From Rhinopomastus cyanomelas (Eukaryota; Chordata; Aves; Bucerotiformes; Rhinopomastidae): 64,000 nt of DNA. The translations under genes and the position numbers were made by a program. This document shows positions 34,719 through 46,132 of this stretch, one piece after another; the stretch's first letter is position 1; the number at the start of each line of letters is the position of its first letter. The stretch is taken from assembly GCA_013400115.1 (NCBI GenBank), contig VXBP01003494.1:310001-374000 (forward strand). The letters are read 5' to 3'. A model generated the notes under the pieces. It had not been told where the DNA came from, did not search any database, and worked only from the letters and a program-made list of their open reading frames with translations.

Positions 34719-35252
34719 GAATATTGTTTTTTCTCTGTTGTCTTTAAGATGAGACTCTCATATGTTAGAGGCACTAGACACAAAGAAAAGTCTGGGGATC
34801 TTGCCTTCTATCCAGTTTGATTGGCAGCATAAACGTGGGGGTTTAAATAACAGGACTTACGAGAGCATTTTGCTTTATAGATAAAATCCATTATTCTTGT
34901 GATTTCTCCTAAGTAACCTATGCTGTTTATTTTTTGAAGACTCTTGGTAAAATATTCAAGAAAGGCATAAATCCTATAACTAGTTTTCCTTGGAATAAGT
35001 GCCAGCTGAATTGTTTTAATGGAACTCTAATATGGAAAAGAGATATCATTTAGCTTATTGTAAATCTTTCATTGTTATTCTGCTTTTGTTTTCTTTATTT
35101 GAAGAGTAGACATTGATGTCAGCTTTGTGCGCAAATATTCAGAAACTTCAAAATCTGTAGTTATTACTCTTGGGTTTCTGACATTTAGTGGCTTATTACT
35201 GCTTTGTGAAGAAATCTTCTGTAATTTATGTCCAAAACCCAGGATTTTAGCG
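34719..35252. other. Non-coding spacer
   Basis: AT-rich, unique-looking. No gene supported. Confidence 0.4.
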
Positions 35253-35568
35253 GTCTTCCAGTACCTGAAGGGAACTAGAGGAAAGCTGGGGAAGGACTTG
35301 TTACAAGGGCAGGGAGTGAGAGGACAAGGCATAATGGTTTTAAACTGAAAGAGGAGAGATTTAGGAAGAAGCTTTTTAGTGTGAGGGTGACAAGACGCTG
35401 GAACAGGTTGTCCAAGGAAGTTGTAGCTGCTCCATCCCTGAAAGGCCAGGTTGGATGGGCCTCTGAGCAACCTGGTGTAGAGGGAGGTGTCCCTGCCCAT
35501 GCAAGGGGGTTGGAACTTGATGATCTTTGAGGTTCCTTCCAAGTCTAACCTTTCTATGATTCTATAAT
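35253..35568 (+). mobile_element. CR1: CR1 LINE 3' fragment
   Basis: Plus-strand copy from 'ggtcttccagtacctgaagggaactagagg' to octamers 'tttctatgattctataattc', same subfamily group as 34353-34718, separated from it by 0.5 kb. Diverged, with frame breaks. Confidence 0.94.
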
Positions 35569-36630
35569 TCAGCAAGTCAACATGTGAAGAGTTGACTGAG
35601 AAAGACTTTATCTTTTCAGTATGGAATTTATTTCTTAGTTGAGTAAAAAAGCCTGTAAATGTAACTTAGGAAGCTTGATATAAGCGTGTATGCATGTTAA
35701 ATTATTCTTTGATGTACTAATGTTTTGCCCAACTATGTTTTTGATGCTTCAGCAGATGAATGGAGAACCACATCTATAAACAGGCTCATGAATATAGGAT
35801 AAATATGGCTTGCAGTACATAAACCTCACATCTATGATAAGTGGTGCCCTGAGTTATTCTTTGTAAATATTTAAATGGTTGTTTAAAACAGGTTCTGCAA
35901 GATCTGTGAATAGCACATCTAGCTTTAGTATTAGGGTTTATTTGTTCACTCTCAGAAATGTTCCTGTACTTCATGAAATACTCTATATTGCTTGTTTTGT
36001 GCTTCACAGTTCCAGACAAGTGAGTAGCTTTTTGCCAAAGGGAATTAACTCCTTTTTTATTTTTTTTGGAGAAGTGAGTATGGTGTACAAACAACAGATC
36101 TATAAAATGGGGTTAAATCCCTCCCTCACTGTTGTACCACTGTTCTCTGGTATAAGTAGAAGCAAAACGAAGTCTTGTCATTCAATTCAATACATATAAT
36201 GTGAGCATCAATACTGAGTATATGTAATGTTAAACACTAAACTGAATTATCTTCTAAAGTATTGAAAATATTTCCATCTCTTAGCAGCCAAGAATGAAGC
36301 AAGCCCCTAGTAATGCTTCTTTGGAAAATGCTTGCCCTTAATGACATGCAGTGACAACATTAAGCAAAAGTGGTTTAGAAATGCAGTAGTTCTGACAAGG
36401 TTAAAAAGCAATGTAAAAGTGTAAATTATTATTAGAGCTTAAGGAGCAGTGTGTTTTACTTAATTCAGCAGTCAAAGTATTTCTCCCTTGCCAGGACTGA
36501 AGCCAGAAGTAACTTTTTCTGCTCAGTGTCAGATTTCCATTGGATGATTTGTGTGTAATCTGTATGAATTGTTTATTAAGAGACCACATTGGCAAAGAAT
36601 CTATGCTGTAAAGAACCTAAACTTTCCTTG
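35569..36630. other. Non-coding spacer
   Basis: AT-rich, unique-looking. ORFs at 35786-36199 on both strands are mutually antisense and unsupported. Confidence 0.4.
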
Positions 36631-36730
36631 ATCATAGAATCATAGAGTGGCTTAGGATGATGGAGCTGGATGGTGGTTCTGACTCTTCTAAGTGTCCCAA
36701 TGTTGGGCAACAGTCCCACTTCCCATCATC
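36631..36730 (-). mobile_element. CR1: Diverged CR1-like 3' end
   Basis: Starts with 'atcatagaatcatagagtggcttaggatgatgg', the octamer end of a minus-strand CR1. The following 70 bases resemble a CR1 3' UTR only loosely. Confidence 0.6.
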
Positions 36731-37259
36731 TTTATAGCAGTTTAATTCATGCGTGGTAGTGTAAAATTTTCATGCTGTTTGTTTTGGTGGTTTAGGAGGT
36801 GTGTGCTTATATGAAATGTGTGTATCACACCTGTAAGCATATATGGGAGTATATACATGGAATAAATGATGTTCCTCTCATATATACATTACTTGATATC
36901 TTAACAAGTCTTCTCTGTTTTACTCAAGTGGATAAGATGTTTTGAGGTCATGCATGCATGATCAAACGTGATGCTGCTGTTTACAATCTATTTCCATTTT
37001 TTTGACTCCTTTAAGGCTGGGCTTCTCAATGTTTTTAGTATTTCTTTTTGGTTGCTGCAGTTGTATAATTCCAGGTTTCAATGTCAATCATGTGTTACCT
37101 TTCTATATAAACACATAACCATTTCTATAAAGGCAGTCAGTATCATTTAATTTTCTTCGTACATCTAGTATGAATATCAATGGATTATTTTCTGCAAACT
37201 CTCTCTAGTATATTGTACAAAGTAATAGTGGCTTTAACTGAGAATAACTGTTAATTCAG
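36731..37259. other. Non-coding spacer
   Basis: AT-rich, unique-looking. No gene supported. Confidence 0.4.
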
Positions 37260-37910
37260 TCATAGAATCAGAGAAAGTTAGGGGTTGGAGGGGTCCTCTA
37301 GAGATCAAGTCCAACCCCAATGTCAAAGCAAGATCCTCTAGGTTAGTCCACACAGGGCTGCTTCTAGGGAGGTTTGGAAAGCATCCAGAGCAGGAGACTC
37401 TACAACCCCTCTAGCAGCCTGTGCCAGGGCTTTGTCGCCTTCACAGAAAAAAATTTCCTTTCATGTTTGGGTGGAGCTTCCTATGTTCTAGTTTATCCCC
37501 ATTATTCATTGTCCTGTTACTGGGCACTGCAGAAAACGGATTGGCCCATTCCTCTTGACACCCACTCCTCAGTGATTTAGAGACATTAATAGGATCTCTT
37601 TTTCAGTCTTTTCCAGACTGAACAGCCCCAGTTCTTTCAGTCTTTCTTCATAGGAGAGATGCTCAGGTCCCCTAATCATCCCCACAGCTCTCTGTCAGAC
37701 TCTTGCCATTAGATCCCTGACTCTCCTGAATTGAGGAGCCCAGCATTCCAGGTGAGGTCTCACCAGCAGAGAATGGAAGGGGAGGAGAAACCTCCATACA
37801 CTGGCTGGACACAATTTTCCTGTTGCATCTCTGTATACCATTTGCCTTCTCGGCCATAAGAGCACATGGCTGTTCCATGGACAACTTACTATCCAGCAGG
37901 CAGATGTCCA
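37260..37910 (-). mobile_element. CR1: CR1 LINE fragment, RT C-terminus to 3' end
   Basis: Minus-strand copy with 3' end 'tcatagaatcagagaaagttaggggttggaggggtcc'. It passes through the ORF2 C-terminus and ends in the complement of 'DSKLSMEQPCALMAEKANGIQRCNRKIV' near 37910. Several indels. Confidence 0.95.
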
Positions 37911-38375
37911 GAGTAATTTCGCAAAGGTATAAGTGTTTCTAAAATATAAGCTCTTATTTCTGAGGATTTGTTTTTTCCAGAATTCAAATCGTAACTCAAA
38001 GGCAAAATCATTGTACTCCAGCATAATCTGTCTTGGGTTCACTAATTAATACAGGATGTTAAATTCTCTCTGTGTGCATTTCTCCAAAGAATTATTCCAA
38101 GCATGTAACTTCCTTTAAACATTTAGATGCTAATCAGAATGTAAGGGAAATATGCCAATTATGTACAATAGAGTTCACTTAATATGCAAATATTGTATGC
38201 ACAAGACATGAAAAATTTGGTCCTTGTTTTAGTTTATAAAATATACATTTTAGAACAATTTCACAGTAGCTTTGCATATTGAGAGACTACTGCATTTTGC
38301 TTCAGATTTACTTGGAATATATTAAAACAAGTAGCTCCAAAACCTGTGTCCATTCTAGTAGGCATACTCTTCTAG
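37911..38375. other. Non-coding spacer
   Basis: AT-rich, unique-looking. No gene supported. Confidence 0.4.
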
Positions 38376-38649
38376 GAAACTAGCAACAGGACAAGAAGGC
38401 AGGACCTGAAACTGCACCAAGGAGGGTTAGATTGGATGTTGGGAAGCTGTTCATCCTGCAAAGGGTGATCAGATCCTGGAATGCACTGCCCAGGGCAGTG
38501 GTGGAGTCCCCATCCCTGGAGGTGTTTAAGGGCAGCCTGGCTGTGGCCCTTAGTGCCGTGGTCTGGCCACTGTGGTGATGTTAGGTCCTGGGCTGGGCTG
38601 GATGAGCTCAGAGGGCTTTTCCAACCTTAATAAGTCTGTGAATCTGTGA
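38376..38649 (+). mobile_element. CR1: CR1 LINE 3' fragment
   Basis: Plus-strand copy of the same subfamily as 28577-29292 and 52896-53780: 'ggtcctgggctgggctggatgagctcagagggcttttccaacc' with octamers 'gtctgtgaatctgtga'. Confidence 0.95.
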
Positions 38650-38870
38650 AATACTGTTGGTGCTAAAATTAGAGATGGCATTTGTTTACTCTAAATATTA
38701 AAATGCAATGTAAATTAATAAAGAGCCAAACAGTGGCTAGGTCTGTCTTGTGATGAAAAGTAAAGAGGAAGTAAAAACGTTTCCTCATTGAGCAAAGTGA
38801 CTATCTTGCCTCAGTAGTTTGAAAAGTGGTAACAAGTGGCCTTGAATCAGAAGCAGGTCATAGGCATACA

Positions 38871-38920
38871 ATCATAGAATAGTTTTGAATGGAAGAGACC
38901 TTCAAGAGTTCTTCAGGGAG
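38871..38920 (-). mobile_element. CR1: Short CR1 3' end fragment
   Basis: Only 'atcatagaatagttttgaatggaagagaccttcaagag' survives, the octamer and first part of a minus-strand CR1 3' UTR. Confidence 0.65.
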
Positions 38921-39439
38921 TAAGATCCCTGACCTCTCTTGCACTGTTGGTGCTACTGCTATAAGAGAAGAGTTGTTTTTTAATACCTCACATGTTGTTA
39001 GTTTATAGACTCCATCATTAGAACTTTGGTTTCTCCTGAGAGGTATCTTGCTCTGCTAAAGAAATTTCTGTTTGGCTCTCCTCCAGTCCTCAGGCACGGG
39101 ATATTCGGTTTGTTTTTTTTAAGTAGAATTTTTCTTGATTATAAGTTTTCTGGAGTGAACCATTACAAGTTAATGTGAACTTGAGTTTTAATGAAGACCT
39201 TTAAAGAGTTCCAGATGACAGGCAAAAGTAAAATTTAAAAATGCGTTCCTCATCTTATGGTGTTCATATACTCATCAAACAGGTGATGTTCCCTATCAGG
39301 TGAGTTTTTAATTAGACTCAGTCATTCCTTTTCTCCACGACTTTTAGTTCTTGTTCTTAAAACCAGTTTCACAGTATCCTGGAACTGAAAGCATAAGGAT
39401 GCTAAAATGAGAAAGAAGTGATAAACATGCATAATACAG
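38921..39439. other. Non-coding spacer
   Basis: AT-rich, unique-looking. No gene supported. Confidence 0.4.
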
Positions 39440-39563
39440 GATGTTTAAAACCCGCCTGGATATGTTCCTATGCGACTTGGTCTGAGTGATCCTGCTCTGG
39501 CAGGGGGATTGGACTCTTTTGAGGTCCTTTCCAATCCCTAATGTTTTGTGATTCTGTGATTGG
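39440..39563 (+). mobile_element. CR1: CR1 LINE 3' end
   Basis: Plus-strand tail from 'gatgtttaaaacccgcctggatatgttcc' (last codons of ORF2) through the 3' UTR to octamers 'tgtgattctgtgatt'. Confidence 0.94.
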
Positions 39564-39645
39564 TTGATACTACCAATTTTTTAACACTTGTAGTTATTTC
39601 CCCCCCATTCTTAAAGCTTACATGAGTTTGGAGGGGACTCCAAGT

Positions 39646-39928
39646 ATCATAGAATGGCCCAGATTGGAAGTGACCTCCAAAGGGCATCTAATTCAACCAC
39701 CCTGCAGCAAGCAAGGACATCCTCAAAAAGATCAGGTTGCCCAATGTCCAGCCTCACACTGAATACCTCCATGGATGGGGCCTCAACAACTTTCCTGGGA
39801 AATCTATTCCAGTGTTCAATCCCCCTCCTACTCAAGAACTTCTTCCTAACATCTCATTTCTGTCTGCCCTTCTCAAATGTAAAACCATTGCCCCCATCCT
39901 GTCACTACTAGGCCTCTCATTCTGGAGC
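39646..39928 (-). mobile_element. CR1: CR1 LINE 3' fragment
   Basis: Minus-strand copy starting 'tatcatagaatggcccagattggaagtgacc', through 'aatacctccatggatggggcctcaacaac' and the complement of ORF2 codons to 'ctcattctggag'. It faces tail-to-tail with the + copy 80 bases upstream. Confidence 0.94.
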
Positions 39929-40650
39929 CCATACTGTTTCTGCACTGCTACTTTTGGCTGATGGATTTGTCATATTTAATTTGATTCCTGTCAGTCAAAG
40001 AGTTACAGTGTTTTATTGCACATTTTACCTCCAATTTCTGTTCTTTGGACTTGTGCTCAGTGTGTTGGATTTAATCTGTGTGACTTTAGTATGCAGCTTC
40101 CTACCTGAATTTTACATAAACTGCTTGGCTTTAAGTGTTTGCAAATTGCACTTAGCTAGTAGCCTAACAAATTGAGATATTTCTTAGCTTAGGTGTTTGA
40201 TTTTTAGAAAATTAAAACCATCTAAATTTGTAAATGATCCTTGTGCTCTTTCATTGAAATAATTCTCTCTTAGGTTTTTTCTAAACAAAGGATCTGTTTG
40301 TGTGCAAGTCTGGACAGAATGTAAGAACAAACCCCCACATAGTAGCATGAATGTGAGTTCAGAAAGAAAGTGTGTTTAGCATCTGTCCTATCTAGCTTTT
40401 TCAGCTAATTTCTGTGGTGTTTGCTAATAAGAAACTAGTGGTCTCCATGGTAACTCTTCTATTTTGCCCCTCCACTTCTTAATAGGGAAAATTAATATCC
40501 ATGTGGAAACAAACAGAAAAGCCTAAATAGATCTACACTTAGTTTCCTTACTCCTGCTTTATGTCCTTTTCTCCAAAACCCATGTTAGATGGTTTTGCTA
40601 AGAAGAGATCTTCTGAGAGTCCTTCTCAGCGGTTTACACAGTCTACAGAG
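39929..40650. other. Non-coding spacer
   Basis: AT-rich, unique-looking. No gene supported. Confidence 0.4.
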
Positions 40651-40860
40651 TTTATTAGGGTTGGAAGGGGCCTTCAGAGGCCATTGGGTCCAACCCTCCT
40701 GCTCAACAGGATTAGTGTTGAGAGATTAGTGAAAAACATAACTGCCTAAAAAGCCTAAATCAACTACACAAAACCACATCCACATTGGTCTGAAATATCT
40801 CCGGAGACGGGGACTCTGCAATCTCCGTGGGCAACCTGTTCCAGTATTTCTATGCTCAAG
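40651..40860 (-). mobile_element. CR1: Diverged CR1 LINE 3' fragment
   Basis: Minus-strand piece recognised by 'ttattagggttggaaggggccttcagaggcc', 'tgaaatatctccggagacggggactctgcaatctccgtgggcaacctgttccag'. Terminal octamers are missing and a small insert lies in the middle. Confidence 0.85.
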
Positions 40861-41026
40861 TTCCTTACACCTGAGCTGAAGGGGTTTTTTTAGGGTGCCC
40901 TTAATTTTAGGTATCTCCCACCAGGCTGAATGCCACATGCTCTGTAAGAGGCATCCTCTGAAGAGTGGAGACATGAAAGATGGAGCCCTGAGAATATTTT
41001 TCTTGACTGTCATAAGAAGTAACAGG

Positions 41027-41104
41027 ATCACAGAATCTCACAATATCAAGGATTGGAAGGGACATTGAAAGATCATCTAGTCCAATCCCCTTGCCAGAGG
41101 GGGT
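41027..41104 (-). mobile_element. CR1: Short CR1 3' end
   Basis: 'ggatcacagaatctcacaatatcaaggattggaagggacattgaaagatcatctagtccaatccccttgccag' is a minus-strand CR1 3' UTR with nothing further 5'. Confidence 0.9.
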
Positions 41105-42036
41105 GTCTCCTTCCTGCTCCCTGATTCCTGAAACTTCTGGATTTGTGCAAAATCAGTTTCTTCCAGGGTTGAGGTGTTTGCAGATAAGACAATCCAGAAA
41201 GTAACTAAAAGTGTACCTAGTAGATACTGCTGTCTAAAAGACTGTTGTTTTTTCAGGGTAAGTTCATCTTTGGTCACTGAAGGAATGGAATATTAGGAAA
41301 AGTTGTTACCTTCTTGTAAAATGTTACATAAAGTTAATTCAGGAACAAAAGAGCCATTTTGAGTTCATCGATTAGTACAGCAGCATGAGATCGATGTATT
41401 CTGCAATACGTCTGGACATAGTGCATGGTATTACTTTCCTAGCATCTTTTATCAAAGTGCATGATTTTTAGGAAGAAATCCAATCACCAGCAGTGGTAAT
41501 TGTCACAAAACCAGCATCTTAGAATCTGACAGGTTTTCTCAGCCCTTATTCTGCTGTGGAGGGTGATAGCACTTTATTACTTTAAATATTTAAGCATTCT
41601 TGGATTCAAATGAAACCCAGAAATACAGAATTATCACTTTCAAGTTCAATAATGCAACTATCTTGGAATGCAAATACACAATATAGAAAGAATATTAGGG
41701 TCATAGCATCTTAATTGTTTAGTCTTAGTGTAACATTGGCTGATTCTTTAGAAACTGAAAAGGAAGGAATGTATTAATCAATTTGCCCATGCTAGTATCA
41801 TTAGAAAATAGATTCATGTATTTTTTTACAAAGCCTTTCACTCTGTGCTTAAATACAAGTTTATTACTCACATATGATAATCAGTTTACTCTGAAGAATA
41901 TACGGTAGACACAGAAAGTGATTTTGAGAACAGTTCGAAGAAGTTTGTGCATTAAAATTTGCTGAATAAAATGTTCTTAGCCAAACCTTGAGAATCCTAC
42001 CTAGGTTTTGCATAGGCTTTAAGATTTGAACTGTAT
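41105..42036. other. Non-coding spacer
   Basis: AT-rich, unique-looking. No gene supported. Confidence 0.4.
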
Positions 42037-43140
42037 AGAATCATAGAACCATTAAAGTTAGAAAAGACCTACAAAACTGTCCAGTCCAATTATCACAGAA
42101 TCACAGAATATTAGGGATTGGAAGGGACCTCGAAAGATCACCTAGTCCAATCCTGCCGTAGCAGGATCTCCTAGACCAAGTTGCACAGGAACATATCCAG
42201 GCAGGTTTTAAACGTCTCCAGAGAAGGAGACTCCATGACTCTCCTGGGTAGTCTGTTCCAGTGCTCCATCACCCTCACTGTGAAGAAGTTCCCTTTGATA
42301 TTTATATGATCAACCTGATCCCACCATGCCCACTAAACCCTGTTTTCCTGGTCCCCATCTATGTGTTTTTTGAACACCTCAGCAGATGGTGGCTCTGCCA
42401 CCTCCCTGGGCAGCCTGTTCGAATCCCTGACCACTCTTGTCAGGGAAGAAATTTTTTCTCATGTCCAAGCTAACTCTCCCCTAGCACAACCTGAGGCAGT
42501 TTCCTCTTGTCCTGTCGCTAGTGACTTGAGAGAAGAGATAAACCTCCTCCTCTCTACACCTCCTTTCAGGTAGCTTTAAAGACCAATGAGGTCTCCCCTC
42601 AGCTTCCTTTTCTTCAGACTAAACAACCTCACTTCCCTCAGCTGCAACTCTTCAGATCTGTCCTTCAGGCCCTTCTCTAGCTTTGTTGCCTTTTTTTGGA
42701 CCTGCTCCAGCATCTCAATGTGTTGGGGTGTCCAGAACTGAACAAGGTGAGGCTTCACCTTTGCTGAGTACTGGGCCCACTTATGAGCTGTGTCTAGAAG
42801 TTCTCTTCCACACATTCAAGAAACCTCTTAGACTGTTTCCTCTCTATTGTCTTGTATTTCCAGCAAATGTCTGGTAGTTGAAGTCCCACAAGACAACAAG
42901 AGCAAGAGACCACAGAAGTTCTACAGGTAGAATGCCTTATCACCTCCTCATCCTGGCTGGGTGGTCCATAACAGTCTCCCAACAGACTATCTGCCTTGTT
43001 GACCTTCCCCCTCATCCTTACCCATAGGCATTCAACCCAATTGTTATCCTAATTGAGCTCCATATTATCAACACATTGCCTGATGTTGAGGGCCACCTTA
43101 CCACCTCTCCTTCCTTGCCTGTCCTTGCTGAATATGAAGT
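42037..43140 (-). mobile_element. CR1: CR1 LINE copy, EN region joined to RT C-terminus, with nested CR1
   Basis: Minus-strand CR1. The 3' end is at 42037-42095; after a nested insertion (42096-42308) it resumes with 'cccaccatgcccactaaaccctg' and the ORF2 C-terminus to about 42790. It then jumps straight into endonuclease-domain sequence (minus strand, 43140 down to 42800): 'GRRGGKVALNIRQ', 'CYGPPSQDEEV', 'PDICWKYKT', 'SKRFLECVEENF'. The EN C-terminal part and the whole RT core are therefore missing. The copy extends further 5' in the element than any other here. Confidence 0.9.
42092..42312 (-). mobile_element. CR1: Nested CR1 3' fragment with ATCA target-site duplication
   Basis: ATCA at 42092-42095 and 42309-42312 flank a 213-bp minus-strand CR1 3' end ('cacagaatcacagaatattagggattggaagggacc' to 'gaagttccctttgatatttatatg'). 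Removing insert plus one repeat restores a continuous 3' UTR of the host CR1. Same orientation as its host but a different 3' UTR subfamily. Confidence 0.85.
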
Positions 43141-43645
43141 GATTCTTTATGTGGTGTGAAAGACTGAAGTCTGACTCTAATTTATACTTGTACTTGAAGT
43201 TTGAGTACTTGTAACCTACCTCACATAGGTAGTACATGTAGTAATCTTATCTTAAAATTTCATAGGGTTTTTGATGGGCAGGAACTTAAAAAACCCAGAC
43301 TAACAAAAGCCTCAAATAACCCAAGTCCCTGTGCTTCAAAGGTAAAGATTCCATTTTGTGTAACAAACAAGGTTTCAGACAAGAAGAAAATTACTCAAAT
43401 GTCTGTATTACTTGTAATAGATGTTTTTCTATCATACATTTTAGTCAAGGAGTCTAAATACTTTAAGATAATCAAAGTAATGAGAGAAGCACATGTGGGT
43501 GCTTTTCCTGTCCTGGGACTGATCTAAAATTCCAGATGAGAATAGCTTTGATCATTGGCAAAGCTCCATTACTGGCTGTATAGTGTCCTTTCAGCTTGTG
43601 CTTTGGCAGGAGCCAGTGTTTGCTCTCTTATCTACCTACAGGAAA
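43141..43645. other. Non-coding spacer
   Basis: AT-rich, unique-looking. The ORF at 43201-43527 has no support. Confidence 0.4.
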
Positions 43646-44191
43646 GGCTCACCTGGTGAGACAGCTAGGGAAGACTCCCTACTAGGCTTGCTGTTTGTGA
43701 ACAGAGAAGGACTAGTGGGACATGTGGACTGTTTCTCAGTTCAAGAAGGACAAGGAGTTACTGGAAGTCCAGCACATCTGCTAGGATGATCAGGCAGCTG
43801 AAGCTTCTTCCTTATGAAGAGAGGCTGAGAGAGGTGGGACTGGTTAACCTGAAGAGAAAACGTTTGAGGGGAGATCAGATCAATGTTTACAAATATCAAG
43901 AGGAAGGCACTAGAGTCTTCTACTCCCCCAGTGCCCAGTGACAGAACAAGGGCCAATGGACATAGACTAGAACACAGAACATTCCAGCTAAACATAAAAA
44001 TCTTTTTCATGGTGAGTGTAACAAAGCACTGGAACAGGCTTCTCAGAGAGGTTGTGCAGTCTCCTCTTCCGGAAACATTCAGAACCTGCCTGGACATGTT
44101 TCTGTGCAATCTCATCTAGGAGATCCTGCTCTAACAGAGGGATTGGACTAGATGCTCTCCATAGGTCCCTTCCAATTCCTATTGTTCTGTG
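43646..44191 (+). mobile_element. CR1: CR1 LINE copy, short EN piece joined to ORF2 C-terminus
   Basis: Plus-strand. Bases 43655-43730 encode 'LLGLLFVNREGLVGHV', the EN-domain block just before the SDH motif. At about 43733 it jumps to 'QFKKDKELLEVQ'-like sequence and continues to the ORF2 end ('NRLLREVVQSPLPETFRTCLDMFLCNL') and a 3' tail with 'ttgttctgtgaaa' at 44191. The RT core is deleted. Confidence 0.9.
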
Positions 44192-44622
44192 AAAGCTGGT
44201 CATCATCTTGGTCTTAGCGACAGAGTTTTCAACTCTTGGGAAAGTAAGCAGGGGGATGAGTAGAACTACCTCCTTGGTATTCTGGAGGGCAGACCTTGAC
44301 CTATTAAGGAGACTGTTGAAAGAGTTAATTGGGAGAAAAGGTGTCCAGAAAGATGGGACATTCCAAGACCAGAGGAAATGGCCACAAGCTGCACCAAAGA
44401 AGATTTAGGCTGGATGTTAGGTAGACTTTCTTCACTGAAAGTTTGTCAAACAGTGGAACAGGGTGCCCAGGGCGGTGGTGGAGTCACCAACCCTGGGGGG
44501 ACTTAAAAGCCAGCCAGACATAGTGATGAGGGATGTGGGTTAGGGGTGACCTGGCAGTACTGGGTTGAAGCTTGAACTTGATCTTAAAGGTTTCTTCAAA
44601 ACAAAGATATTTTGTGATTATG
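44192..44622 (+). mobile_element. CR1: CR1 LINE copy, EN-RT linker joined to ORF2 C-terminus
   Basis: Begins directly after the previous copy. Bases 44200-44350 encode the EN-RT linker ('VLATEFSTLGKVSRGMSRTT', 'VFWRADLDLLRRLL', 'GVQKDG'). At about 44362 it jumps to the C-terminal 'RGNGHKLHQRRFRLDVR' region and ends with a degraded 3' tail ('atattttgtgattatga'). A different subfamily from its neighbour, so an independent insertion, again lacking the RT core. Confidence 0.88.
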
Positions 44623-44822
44623 AAAACTTCAGAAATCTCGATCAGTGCTTTGCCTGGGCAGTCAAAATCCAATGAGATAGCACACATCCATGTGAATTTA
44701 AATCTTCAGAGTGATAAATTGTGTTCAAACCAAGCCTTAATCCTCCCACTGATACTATAGTGCAGGTGTGATATCCTACTTTTCCAGCAGAAAGGTTTTT
44801 GACTGGTTTCAACATTGCTTTC

Positions 44823-45625
44823 TATGATGGGTTAGATTTTGGGACCCAGAAAAACTCATGTATGTCCCAAACCACTCCCCTCTGCCCCACAGTGGGAACA
44901 GAGAATGTGTAGTAAAGTATCCAGGGGGACGCTAGTACTTGAGGGACAATCTGGAAGCAGGGGTGTGGCTACAGGCAGTCCCCAGCCAGCCATGGAGGAG
45001 AGAGGAAGCATGGCCCTGCACTGATTGTCCTTAGCCCAGCTGCCTTCTCCTGAGAGATACCCTTTACTCTCTGTGGTACTACTTGAGCTTTTATCAATTT
45101 TTGGTGGCAGATGGAGAGGGGATTTTGCGCTTGAATTTTTGCCTTGAACCAGTTTTAAGTGCAGTTCTGTTTTCATGAGGGGGATGAAGCCTGTGGGGGT
45201 TTGAGTGGAGAGCCAGCCAGGTCCTGAACACCAAGCACTGGATACATGTGGGGTACACGACTGGCCTGCACCATTTTTCCTCCCTTCCTTCTCTTCTGGT
45301 GCAGATGCGGATGTGGAAGCATGCACCCACCTGTTGCTGCTGCTGTATGGCGAGTGCCCCCTACTGAGTGGAGGCCAAAACTACATCCAATTGCTTTTTG
45401 TACATAGTTGTTCCTTTACATCATCTCCCTAAATTTCCCTTTTCTTTATTGTGAAGGTTTTTCTGTGGTTGTTATTTTTCTTTCTTCTAAATTTATTTCA
45501 TTTTTAATAATTTTTACAATTTATTCTACTTTTCAAATTCATTTATATTCTCTTTCTGTATTGGTTGGAGGGGAATCTAACAATCTGTTTTAAAGGGTTC
45601 TGCCTTTAACCCTCAAACCAGCACA
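44823..45625 (+). mobile_element. Solo ERVL-like long terminal repeat
   Basis: 803-bp element bounded by the direct repeat CTTTC (44818-44822 and 45626-45630). Its ends form an imperfect inverted repeat: 5' 'tatgatgggttaga' (probably TGTGATGG with G to A) against the complement of 3' 'ccctcaaaccagcaca'. The interior matches what I know of avian ERVL-type LTRs: 'ttttgggaccca...tgtcccaaaccactccc' near the 5' end, an AT-rich U5 with 'attggttggagggg' near 45560, and a terminal CA. No internal viral genes are present, so it is a solo LTR left by recombination. Family name and orientation are inference. Confidence 0.7.
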
Positions 45626-46004
45626 CTTTCCCTGACAGACCTCCCTAAGGAAAACACCCTTTTGACTCAGGTTCATTGTAAACCTCCCTTCTGCAGACTC
45701 AGAACACCTCTTTGACTTTTGAAATATGTGCATTCATGCATGGCTAAATTCCTGAGCTTGAGTTTCTCTTGAGTTAGCTTCTTTTAGTTGCAATTTGTGC
45801 GTTTTCTCATGTGGCAGTTCCCAAAGAAATTAATGGGTCCTTACTGACTGAAATGGCTGCAGTTTTTCAAGCATCCATCATGGGATGATAACTCATAATT
45901 CTTATGAAATGCCAGAGTCCGTAGTTTTAGACAACATATGATTTGTTGTATAGGACTAATTATCCAACACCACACCTTGGATACACCTTGTGGTGTTTTC
46001 ATAC
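45626..46004. other. Non-coding spacer
   Basis: Begins with the right target-site duplication of the LTR. Otherwise unique-looking with no gene. Confidence 0.4.
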
Positions 46005-46132
46005 TCAAGACCTTCAGAACCCACCTGGACATGTTCCTGTGTGATCTGCTCTAGCTGAACCTGCTCTGCAAGGGGGTTGGACATGGATCTCCAAGGATCC
46101 CTTCAAACCCCTACCGTTCTGCGAGTCTCTGA
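46005..46132 (+). mobile_element. CR1: CR1 LINE 3' end
   Basis: Plus-strand tail from 'aagaccttcagaacccacctggacatgttcctgtgtg' to 'ccgttctgcgagtctctga', with degenerate octamers. Confidence 0.92.
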
